Assembly: GCA_014526335.1 (NCBI GenBank)
Contig: JACTAT010000012.1
Span: forward strand, 2,525,024-2,589,023
DNA length: 64,000 nucleotides
Origin: Chrysaora quinquecirrha
Lineage: Eukaryota; Cnidaria; Scyphozoa; Semaeostomeae; Pelagiidae
Direction of reading: 5' to 3'
Both the position numbers and the translations under genes were made by a program. Below, piece by piece: positions 33,495 through 42,853 of this stretch (position 1 is the stretch's first letter; every line of letters starts with the position of its first letter). A model generated the notes under the pieces. The model did not search any database. It saw only the letters and a list, made by a program, of their open reading frames with translations, and was not told the origin of the DNA.

Positions 33495-35618
33495 ATTATT
33501 GAGGAGGCAGGGGCCGTATAAAGACAGTCGTTGAGACTAACTTGACCGGTGTTGGCAGCGAAAACGATTCTTAAAGGAGTTGTTTCGGAATCCTTTAAAA
33601 CAAAGAAATGAGGAAGGTAATGACACCCTTCTTCAAGCCATGGTTGTTGTAAATCAGGGACCTCTTCTATATAACCATTGGACAAATGTTCGGCCATAAC
33701 CTTACGGTAGGCGTCCATTAGGCTTAGTTTGTTTAATCGTGTCGTGACTTGTTCTAAACGTTTTTTACAGAGGTTAAGATTCGAAGGCAGAGGCGGGTGG
33801 TCAGTTCTCCAAGGCAAAGGGGCGTAATAAGACCCACTTCGAAATTCGATTTGCTGGCGATAGGAATGCAAAAATTCATTCATTTGCGTGTCCTGAGGTG
33901 TTTCAGTAACGAATTGATCTTGAAATAGACGGTCGATTTGAATAAACAAAGATGAATTGCTCATCAAATTTTCAAAGGAAAAAGCAGAGTCGTTTTGGCT
34001 ATTGTCAGAATCTGCGAAAGGCGAATTAATCGTGTTTGTTGAAATGTCGTGACCCTTTGGTGTTGACTCACAAGTCGGCTTTGAATCGTTAAGCAAAGGA
34101 CCGGATAAGACGTATCCGAATTTAGATTCTTGAATCAATGGATGTGAACTTTCTTGTGAAACGTTGTTAAGAAAGCGATACGCGGCATCAGCTCCTAATA
34201 GAATATCAACGAGAAAGGAGCCATCCCCGGGGGGGGGGGGTACTTCATTGTTCAAGAGACTAGACGTGCCGCCCAGTTTTTCCAAACCCACCCATGTCTA
34301 TCAATAAATTCTGTTTGTCGTGGTACCCATGTATAGAAAAAGCAACGAAATTTTTTACCCATTTGTACCAATATCTCAAATTTTACATATATTTTGCTAC
34401 CCATATGTAGAGATTCTTTACGAAAAACCAACCCATGTGTAGGGAAATTTGCGCTGAAAAAGTTACCCATTTGGGCGGCACGTCCAGTATATTGAACAAT
34501 GGAAGTACCCCCCCCCCCCCGGGGAGCCATCCTTAAAATCGTTAGCCAAAGGCAAATCTTGAAGACGGGCGTTAGATTTTATTTCCTTGAAGCAATATTG
34601 TTGCAAAGGTTGAACAATTTCGTCTGTTATGAGAACACGAACATTTTCTATTCCTGTGGGGGTTTCTAGGCCAATGTTTGTTACCCCATAGCTATGTTCA
34701 GTTACTTTTCCCCCATAACCAGATACGGACAAGAATTCGTAGGACGTAGGAGTTAAATCCAATTCAGAAGCAAATGCGGTGCGAACGTAACTGCGTTGTG
34801 AATCACCTATATGACTGAGTACTTTACCAGGAAGCTTGTCTTCTATGATGGGCACTAGGAATGGGGCACAAGCCGCGACATCAATCTTTAGAGATTCAAG
34901 CGAACGAATATCACCCATCAAAGAATTGTAAAAATGACGTAAGCTACTGGCGATGGGGGTCGGTTTAGGCATTTTAAGCAAATTCAAAACGTGAGCGCGA
35001 ATGATTCTCCTAGGAAGGCCAAAGTTTTCTTGTAACGTAGCTTCTAAAATAGCGTAATTTTGATCTCAAAGGTACAGACGTGAACTTAGCAGAATTAGGG
35101 AGATCAGGAGATTTCCCTACTTGCGACTGGAAACGTTCCCAGAATCCAAACCACTCCGTAATATTACCATCGAAAGTGGGAAGGTTTAGATCTGGTAGTT
35201 TTGAACGTGAAAACGTGGGAGTCGAAGAAGAAGGCTGTGGCTACGGCGAGGAAGGTGATGACATGGCCGGATTCGCGGCTGGTTTTTCGAATTTAGAGAT
35301 AATGAACTCAAGTTTACTGAGCTTAACTTTATTTGCAATTATAACAGAATCACCTTCATCAAAGAACTCATCCTGTTCGGCTTCATCTTCTACTTCTTCA
35401 AGGACGATGTTCTTGATGTCTTTCTCTAGATTGCTTCCTTCTCGAAACGTAGCTTTTAATAATTCGAATGCTGACTTTAGAGTCGTGATTTCGTCGTCTG
35501 TGAGAGTTGTTTTCGTGAATAGAACGGATGCCTCGTTGAAAATCTTCGTGAATGTGCCTCTAAGTTGTTTTCTCTCTTGTTTGAGCTTCTCGAACTGCGT
35601 TTTTTGCTTCGGCGGCAT
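33479..35618 (-). pseudogene. BEL gag-protease-RT start, internally deleted
   Basis: gag starts at ATG 35618 (MPPKQKTQFEKLKQ), with coiled-coil and acidic segments and then LPDLNLPTFDG and FWERF. Part of the gag core is missing near 35070, and a KLPG-to-DSQRSYV join near 34815 removes the rest of gag and the start of the protease, including its catalytic triplet. The protease C-part (VDILLGADAAYRF) follows after the MITE at 34227-34522. The RT N-part ends near 33479. Confidence 0.8.
34227..34522. mobile_element. MITE with poly-G terminal inverted repeats
   Basis: The ends are CCGGGGGGGGGGGTACTTC and its inverse. The inner arms TTGTTCAA…GTGCCGCCCA and TGGGCGGCAC…TTGAACAA also pair. GGAGCCATCC occurs on both sides (34217-34226 and 34523-34532), so the target duplication is 8-10 bp. 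It carries ACCCATGT-type repeats. MITEs with GGGGGGGTACTxC ends are, to my recollection, very common in coral genomes. Confidence 0.8.
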
Positions 35619-35680
35619 GATTACGAATGAATGAAAGAATACGAACGGCAATAACTCAAACCCTGGTCACGGCACCAATT

Positions 35681-35874
35681 TGTGAAGAACGTGAAACAAG
35701 AGAACAACTTATCTCTGGTAATAACTGTGAGCATTGAAACGATTGAACTGAAAACGTAAGCGAAGCGAATGACGTGACGAACTAAGGACAACAACTCAAT
35801 AAAAGAACGGAAATATTCCTTAAATACTAAAAAGAGTCTGGGAACGAGTAAGCATAAATATGAATAATTAAGAA
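35681..35874 (-). repeat. 5' LTR of the BEL element, first bases lost
   Basis: Nearly identical to 30282-30527 apart from the ~40 bp indel and loss of the TGTTAATTTT start. The few differences suggest the insertion is much younger than the decay of the Polinton around it. Confidence 0.85.
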
Positions 35875-37457
35875 TGTATTTGATTCCATGAATATTTCTT
35901 TCCTTACCATCTTCATTCACGTCAGTATGAGCACCAATCTGTGCAGTCATGATCTTTTCTTTCGAATTGGCAATGACCTTTGTATTTCTACCTCTCAAAT
36001 TCTTCAGAACATGGTGCATGTCATACCCTTTTAGATTGTGGAAGACGATCGGAATCGTGTGAGTGATTGCTATTATATTCAGATTATTAAAGTTGCAATA
36101 CTTGCAAGCCAGACCTCTGTATTTCCCAGTAATGTGACAATGATCTTTGACTTTCTTTCTATTGTTACCATCAAATACCTGCTTGCAGCAATAGCAATGT
36201 GTAGCCCTATCATGTCTTTCGTTTTCTTCAGGTGTTAATCTAATCATCGGCATGGTTTTCTTGAACACTGCTCGGATTTCCTCATTCATTTCATCTAGTC
36301 GATTCATCAACACCTCCATACAGTCTTCACCAGTATAGCATTCTAATGGTTGTTGCCATCTATCATCGATACATTTAACATAAATACAATAACTGATCGG
36401 CTTGTGTTCTTGATAAGCAGCTCTTCTGTTTGAGCTTTCCAGAATGGATTCATTATCTGCATAGATGATAAATGGTAGCCAGCTCTGATGCTTGAAATGT
36501 TCAAACTTTAGTTCTGTATCTTGAGGATATTCAACAGCTTGAAAGGTCTGACATAGCTTTTCATGCTGTTCCAACCTTTCTTGAGTTGTACACCCCGATA
36601 AGCATAGAGGACAGTAAAAACGCTTTCCATGATACTTGTGGCCATCACGACCTGCTAAAAGACGGCTAAAGTCCTTTATCCAGCAATGGTGACTCTCACC
36701 ATCCTCATTGAATACTAATAGCAAATGTACATGTTTTTCACGTTTAACTTCAGTTTTCCTTACTGGAACAATTGAACCATCTTCATCCATATAGATGTTG
36801 ATTGAAATGTTGTTGTTTATTTCAAATGTATCAATCATCTTTTTATCGGATGCTTTTACTGGATATGTCAATCCTTCACAATTAAGTTCATCCGAGTATG
36901 GGTAATACTTTGCAACTCTCTGTGGATTTGTTGCTGGTGGATGTAGTGCGGATAGAATTGCCCAGATGAAGCATTTATCGTCTTCGTTCTGTATATTGAT
37001 GACGGCTTGCTTGTTTTTGATGTATGTAGGTAGGTGCAAATACTTTCCACCACGAATTGTATCATAATCAAACATCTTCACTCGCAGTTTGGTAAACTTT
37101 GCAAATATCCAACCGCTTCCATTCTCCAAGAATTCATCAATCTTATCTCGTAGTGTGTTGATAGCTTCAACATACCTGATCTTCAACATAGTCATACTCT
37201 GACCGCAGAAGCGCCTGCACGGTGGTTCTGAATGTGGGTGGGGTGGTTCTGTAACCATAGGCTAGGCTTATCACCATACTTTTTAAATTCTACATCAATA
37301 GTGATATAATACTTTATCCCCTGCTTATGGCCTGATAATTCTTCTTTAATTTCTCGAATAGTATGTTGCGTGATTCTTGCCCAGTCTTTGATATCTTCTT
37401 CTTCGGTATATATTCTAAATGCTTTCTTATCCATCTTGTTCATGTTCTTACCTTCAC

Positions 37458-37750
37458 CGAACGTCACGTTCGAATTATTACACCATCATGATGAAATCCA
37501 TAACAAACCGGTTTAAACCGGTTTTGAGTATAAACCAATCAGATAAGAGGATTTCTCGTTTCTAGAATCTTGTGGAACATTCTGGAAACTTCTAGAAAGT
37601 TCTAACCAATCATATCGCTGTACGTTTTAAGCATAACCAATCAGATCTGGTCTTCGAAAAGCCTTCGAAAAGACTTCGAAAAGTTCTAGAAAGCTCTTTC
37701 AACGTTTATTTATTAGAAATTTTTCTCATTAAAAATTATTGGAAGCGAAG
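37458..37750. promoter_or_regulatory. Bidirectional polB / right RING-type promoter with heat-shock elements
   Basis: Nine contiguous alternating TTC/GAA pentamers run from 37559 to 37603, eight perfect (only cTTgt at 37569-37573 is off). CCAAT boxes lie at about 37534 and 37606 (AACCAATCA). The palindrome CGAACGTCACGTTCG is at 37458-37472. A second cluster, TTCGAAAAG…TTCTAGAAAG, lies at 37655-37692. The region is homologous, inverted, to 6840-6960. It lies between divergent polB (ATG 37443) and the right RING-type gene (ATG 37751). Confidence 0.8.
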
Positions 37751-38314
37751 ATGACTTGTGCAATGAGATCAATCGTGCTTTTACAACCTGAAGAAGCATT
37801 TCAAGGCCGACCTTGTGTATGTACAACAGTTGAGACTAATGATATTTATTATGGAAGATGTGTCCAGTGCGAACAAGTATTTCATAAAAGATGCATGAGA
37901 AGGTGGCGTTTAGTGTGTGATTAATGCCCACGATGTGGCCACAGGCTGTTCAGGTTTGACATAATAGAGATGATTCATCCAGGACAAGTTTCAGAAGAAC
38001 AGCAGGCAATTCTCTCTGAAATGGAAGCGTGGCAGAGAAGCAGGGAAAGGGTGGAGAGTAGCAACGAAGTTGCAGATGTTGTTGCCGAAGAATCTCTAAC
38101 AAGTGATGGAGAATCTCTAACTGATGATGAAATTAATAAAGATTTTTATGATGATGATGATGATGAAGATGCTGATGATGATATTATTGAAGGAGTTTAT
38201 AATAGGCATGGTGTGGAAATAGATCGAATCCTAGGATTTATGGCTCAGAGTGATGAGAACACGAACTATATAGTTGAAATGGTTAGATTGTTAATAAGAA
38301 TGAGACAAACTTAA
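37751..38314 (+). CDS. RING-like zinc protein with acidic tail (right copy), internal TAA
   Basis: One reading frame from ATG 37751 to TAA 38312-38314 is open apart from a single in-frame TAA at 37922-37924. Before the TAA are the zinc ligands (CVQCEQVFHKRC) and Trp; immediately after it come CPRCG, the last zinc pair, then about 130 codons with a strongly acidic stretch (DFYDDDDDEDADDD). The left copy has TAA at the same place. No intron is needed here. Annotated as CDS because the frame is otherwise intact in a decayed element; if TAA is not read through, only 57 residues are made. A RING-type ubiquitin ligase role is an inference. Confidence 0.6.
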
Positions 38315-38489
38315 ACTCTTGTGAATCTTGAGTAATTAAATTTAAAGTTCTATAGAATTATATGAGAATTTGTTCAAAATTGAATTATTGAGAGAATTTA
38401 TTTAGAATTGTGCTACCCTGTAAATTGAATTGAATTATTAAACCTCTGTTATCATTTAACATTTGTGTGTGTTACACTTCTTTCTCAAG

Positions 38490-38670
38490 CACTCTTGAAA
38501 ACGAGGCTGGAGAAACCGTCGCGCTAGATTAAAAACCATCGCACTATAGCGCGATGACGTCACTAGAGTCAGAGGACTCTTGAGGTTGGAGAAACCATCG
38601 TGCTAGATCCATAAAAACCGTCGCACTATAGCGCAACCTGATGACGTCACTGCACTAGGAGCCTCGCTGC
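38490..38670. repeat. Duplicated ~90 bp block with CRE-like palindromes
   Basis: Two imperfect copies share GGAGAAACC…CGCACTATAGCGC and end in GATGACGTCACT; TGACGTCA is a perfect CRE/ATF palindrome. The block lies just beyond the Polinton's right end. Confidence 0.75.
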
Positions 38671-38741
38671 GCAAGGACGCTTACTGTGCTAGTACGCCCT
38701 ACTGTGCTCGTAGGCCTACTTTGCAACCTACTTATGGGGTA

Positions 38742-38990
38742 GTTTTGCTATGGCACCTTGATTTTCCCGTTTCTGCTATCGTTTCTGGGGTAATTGGGGC
38801 TAACCCTTCTTTGATCTGGGCAGTCTGGTGCTACCGAAAACAGAAGAACGAGGTGTTCGCTGCGGGATTAATCCCCTTTTCTTGACACCTCGACACTTTG
38901 CGTAGCGCGGCGTGTTTGTCCAACTGTTTGGAAACAACGAGGTCAGAGGATCGATTCCCCTCAAGAGAGCATGGTTGATTTTTATTGTTG
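38742..38990 (+). mobile_element. Fragment of a Helitron-like unit
   Basis: TTCTGGGGTAATTGGGGCTA and GGATCGATTCCCCTCAAGAG match internal parts of the type 1 units, including the B-box side of the tRNA-like module. No ends are preserved. Confidence 0.55.
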
Positions 38991-39417
38991 ATTTCATTTT
39001 TATTTTTATTGTTGATTTTAATTCTTCGATATTATTGACAAACGTTGCTGTAAAAAGGGAAGGCATGTCTAGAAGACTAATAATATTCGCTTCCTAAAAT
39101 TTGCTTCTCGTATTGAACACTAAAAATCATTCAATTTCGTATATGTGTCGTCTTAATTTATTTCCTCCAGCAGAAGATGACTGGCCCACCGGGATGCCGG
39201 GAAATTTCCCGGTGCGCCCTTTGCCTCAATTAAAAAAAATGTAATTAAAAAAAAACAATCACCGCTCTCCCTCCCATTGTATAAAATATGTATTCCCTCT
39301 CAATGATCTATAGCTGAAGCCCTTGTGATGCTGACAGAATAAATAAAACCAACAAGTGTCATATTATCTCGTTTATATCAATTATCAGATCAGAAAAATT
39401 ATGAGGAAATCACGTTT
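38991..39417. other. No gene seen
   Basis: AT-rich spacer with a palindrome GGGAAATTTCCC near 39210 in a GC-richer patch. Nothing codes for a recognisable protein. Confidence 0.6.
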
Positions 39418-39474
39418 CATCATCATCATCATCATCATCATCATAAATTTACTCATACCCCCAGTTGGGGTATG
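39418..39474 (-). other. LINE 3' end: stem-loop and (ATG)n tail
   Basis: On the minus strand, CATACCCC pairs with GGGGTATG across a five-base loop (39454-39474). It is followed by about 27 bp of ATG trinucleotides ending at 39418. LINE reverse transcriptases often recognise such a 3' hairpin plus microsatellite tail. Confidence 0.6.
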
Positions 39475-39854
39475 AAATGAATTTATAGAATAAGCAAATT
39501 AATGTAAACTCTACATCACTATAGTGACAATTTAGAGTTTTTCATTAACAAAATTAAGTCTAATTAACAAAAAAAAAGCAACTAAAGTAAGAACGGTAAG
39601 AGCTGAAATATTCAAAAGAAACATAAGATAACAGCAACAGCAACAGCAACAGAAACTGCAACAATGAAATTACTTTTGTCTTTTTACAGGAGGTGAAAAT
39701 TATTTTTCCTATAACTGAAAATTTCTCTTATATATTTTGCTATATTGGCCCAAAGTTTTTTGTCTCTTGTTTTTGACATTAGAATTTGAAATTTCATTTT
39801 TGAAGGGTACTTAGAAAAATATGTTGGTATAGGTTTATCCCTTATGCGATCAAA

Positions 39855-41307
39855 TTAGTCCGGTGGCCAAATGCGAAATTCAAGGATGACCTTGACATCG
39901 AGTACATATGAGTTTTTATTTTATTTTCTGTTTATATGGTCATAGAAGACTCGAAAAAACGAAACTTGCCCCTTCCAAGTGTTGGGCAAATTTTTTTATG
40001 ACCTGCCGAAGATGCGTCATGTCCAAGGTAAAAAATTCATCGAAAAATTTTCATGAATTGTCAAAACATGGTATTGTTTGGTCTCATTCGAGTGGAAATT
40101 GACTCTAGATTTTGAATATAGCATTACGGTTAGTTTCTGTAAATGTAGATCAAAAGATATTTCTCAAGACATCTGATTTTTACAAAAAAATCAAAAAAGT
40201 AAAACTAAGAAAAATGTTCTTTGAAAAATTATCTTTAGTTTTTTAGTTAGCATAGCTTGTATGTTAGTGAGTTAGCAAGTTAACTTTGGAAGATAGTAAG
40301 TTAGTTAGTAAACCAGTTAGCAAATTAGTTAGTTAGTTAGTTAAATTTAGTTTTTCTTGTTAGTTTGTTAGGTAATTAATTAGTGGGTTTGTTAGTTAGT
40401 TAAATAGTTAGTTTGTTTTATTAGTTAGTCTTATCACTAGTTAGTTACGTAGTTACTTACTTAGTTAGTTAGTTAGCCAGTTAGTTATTTTGTTAGTTAG
40501 TTACTTAAGTAGCATAGCTTGTAAGTTAGTCAATTCGTTAGTTAGCTGCTTTTGAAGATTTTAAGTTAGTTAGTCAGTTAGTTTGTTAGTTAGATAGCTA
40601 GTTAGGTTTTAGTTAGATAGTCAGTAAGTTACTTAGTTAGAATACCTTGTAAATTTGTCAGTTAGTTCGTTAGCTACTTTAGAAGATATTAAGGTGGTTA
40701 GTAAGTTACTTTATTAGATAGCTAGTTATTTAGGTAACTAGTTAGATAGTTGTTAGTTAGTTATTGAGTGAGTTAGTTAGTTAGTTATTTAGTTAGTTAG
40801 TTAGTTAGTTATTTAGTTAGTTAGCTAGTTAGCTATTTAGTCAGTTAGTTAGTTAATTAATTAGTTAGTTAGTTAGTAAATCAGTTAGCAAATTAGTTAG
40901 TTAGTTAGTTAAATTTAGTTTGTTTGTTAGTTTATTAGGTAATTAATTAGTTGGTTTGTTAGCTAGTTAAATAGTTAGTTTGTTTTATTAGTTAGTCTTA
41001 TCACTAGTTAATTACGTAGTTACTTAGTTAGTTAGTTAGTCAGTTAGTTATTTAGTTAGTTAGTTACTTAAGTAGCATAGTTTGTAAGTTAATCAGTTTG
41101 TTAGTTAGCTATTTCCGAATATTGTAAGTCAGTTAGTCAGTTAGTTCGTTAGCTAATTTAGAAGATAGTAAGTTAGTGAGTTAATTTGCTAGTTAGCTAC
41201 TTAGTTAGGTAACTAGCTAGTTAGTTAGTTAATTAGTTAGTTAGTAAGTTAGTTAATTAGTTAATAAGTTTGTTTACCAGATTGTTAGTTTGTTAACATA
41301 GCTTGCA

Positions 41308-41346
<39 letters not shown>

Positions 41347-41979
41347 GAGTTAGTCAGTTATCTGGCTTGTTAAGTTTTTAGATAGTCAGTAAGTTACTTA
41401 GCTAGTTAGAATACCTTGTAAATTAGTCAGTTAGTTCGTTGGGTACTTTAAAAGGTAGTAAGGTGGTTCGTAGCTAAGTTACTTTATTAGTTAGCTAGTT
41501 AGTAAGGTAACTAGCTAGATAGTTATTAGTTAGTTAGCTAGTAAGTTATTTATTTAATCAGTTAGTTAGTAAGTTAGTTAGTTAGTTAGCTAGTTAGTTT
41601 CTTAGCTACATAGTAAGTTAGTTAGTTTTTAAGTTAGCTAGTTAGTTAGTTGGTTAGTTAGTTAATTAATTAATTAGTTAGTTAGTTAGTTAATTAACTA
41701 ACTAGCTACAATGCCTGCCAGAATTACTTGGAACACTCGTCATATTTTTGAGCTTAACTAAGTAACTTAAAAGTTACGCTAACTAACTAATCAAATAACT
41801 AACTCACTAACTATTTAATTATCTTACTAACTAAGTTACTAACTATGTAGTTATCTAACTAACCAACTACTAACTAACTGACTAACTAACTTAGTTTCTT
41901 CCAAAGTAGCTAACTAACTAATTGACTAACTTACAAGCTATGCTAAGTAACTAACTAACTTACTAACTAACTAATTTAT

Positions 41980-42040
<61 letters not shown>

Positions 42041-42853
42041 TACTTACTATCTTCCAAGGTAACTAACTGACTAACTGACTAACTGACTAACTAACTAGCT
42101 AGCTTGATAACGTACTTAATAACTAACTATCTCCCAAATTACCTAATCAACTAACTGAGTAATGTGCAAGCTATGCTAACTAACAAACTGACTATATGAC
42201 CTATATGACAAACTAGTTACCTAACTAACTAACTACCCTTTCTAACTAAGTAACTAACCAACTTAATATCTTCGAAAGTAGCTAACTAATTACCTGACTA
42301 ACTTACAAGCTATGCTAGCTAACTAAAAAACTAACTACCCAACTAACTAACTAACTAACTAACTGACCAACTAACCAACTGACTAACTAACTAACTGACT
42401 AATTACCTAACTAACTCACTTACTAATTAAAAAAACTTACTAACTTATTTACTATTTTAGTACCTTCCAAAGTAGCTAACTAACTTACTTACTAACGTAC
42501 AAGCTATGCTAACTAACTAAAGATAATTTTTCAAAGAACATTTTTCTTAGGTTTTCTTTTTTGATTCTTTGTTATAAAAATCAGATGTCTTGATGCTATA
42601 TTCGAAATCTAGAGTCAATTTCCATTCGAATGAGACCAAACAACACCATGTTTTGACAATTTACAAAAAAATTTTCGATCCATTTTTTACCTTGGACATG
42701 ACGCATATTCGGCAGGTCATAAAAAAATTTGCCCAACACTTGGAAGGGGCAAGTTTGGCTTTCTCGAGTCTTCTATGACCATACAAACAGAAAATAAAAT
42801 AAAAACCCATATGTACTCGATGTCTAGGTCATCTCAACTGGCCACCGGACTAA
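39855..42853. mobile_element. Foldback element with TTAG/CTAA arrays
   Basis: Terminal inverted repeats of at least 270 bp start TTAGTCCGGTGGCCA at 39855 and end with the inverse at 42853. The interior is a degenerate TTAG-type tetranucleotide array (about 40230-41700), which switches to the complementary CTAA array (about 41750-42530). The whole element can fold into one hairpin of over 1 kb. LINE coding sequence continues on both sides, with AAA shared by the flanks. No protein is encoded. Confidence 0.9.
40230..42530. repeat. Strand-switching tetranucleotide satellite (TTAG to CTAA)
   Basis: TTAGTTAGTTAG-type runs change at about 41700-41755 to CTAACTAACTAA runs. Short spacers such as GCATAGCTTGTAAG recur in both halves, giving a higher-order structure. 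It is not telomeric TTAGGG. Confidence 0.9.

Larger units (their letters stand above)
30282..35874 (-). mobile_element. BEL/Pao LTR retrotransposon, inserted in polB
   Basis: Two LTRs flank a minus-strand gag-pol remnant. After the 5' LTR comes TTGGTGCCGTGACCAGGG (about 35660-35678, minus), a primer-binding region typical of BEL elements. Domain order is gag, protease, reverse transcriptase, RNase H, integrase. polB sequence lies on both sides (GIKY side at 35877 and above, FLSTSL side at 30280 and below). ACATT occurs on both flanks and may be the 5 bp target duplication, but the 5' LTR edge is eroded. The element is dead. Confidence 0.9.
15622..37443 (-). pseudogene. Protein-primed DNA polymerase B, in three pieces
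   Basis: The N-terminal piece (37443 to about 35876) has CFIWAILSALHP, a zinc-finger-like CPLC…H…C, the exonuclease motif YADNES, an endonuclease-VII-like DHCHITGKYRG and FHNLKGYD. The middle piece (30280-28419) has VYPYDWVDS, the polymerase A motif DANNLYGWAMSQPMP and the B motif MNNSVFGKT. Its C motif is MDIDS, preceded by a TAG. The C-terminal piece (15822-15622) has NPFDDKR and the conserved GH. A BEL retrotransposon separates pieces one and two, and a Helitron-like array separates two and three. Breaks include a frameshift near 37200, a TAG at the C motif with Asp-Ile-Asp for Asp-Thr-Asp, and a TAA after DDKR. ATG 37443 is preferred to an upstream GTG. It copied the Polinton DNA from a terminal protein primer; this copy is dead. 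Confidence 0.95.
4640..38460. mobile_element. Polinton/Maverick, decayed and interrupted
   Basis: The hallmark Polinton genes are here: protein-primed DNA polymerase B, a retroviral-like integrase with chromodomain, a packaging ATPase, and a set of virion-type genes. Removing the CACTA-like (2.8 kb), Helitron-like (12.6 kb) and BEL (5.6 kb) insertions leaves well under 16 kb of Polinton sequence, a normal size for the group. Both ends are approximate because no terminal inverted repeats were found. A RING-type gene lies at each end, both on the plus strand. Many frameshifts and stops show it is no longer autonomous. A double jelly-roll major capsid gene and a protease gene were not recognised. 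Confidence 0.9.

Noticed and set aside
5049..38314. The two RING-type modules as a recent direct terminal duplication
   Set aside because: The proteins are only about half identical and differ in introns, so they are old paralogs.
4640..38460. Terminal inverted repeats of the Polinton
   Set aside because: I compared ~4300-4700 with the reverse complement of ~38315-38500 and saw no match; an alignment program should confirm this.
40230..42530. Interstitial telomere repeat
   Set aside because: The unit is TTAG with frequent errors, not TTAGGG or TTAGG, and it lies within a foldback element with defined ends.
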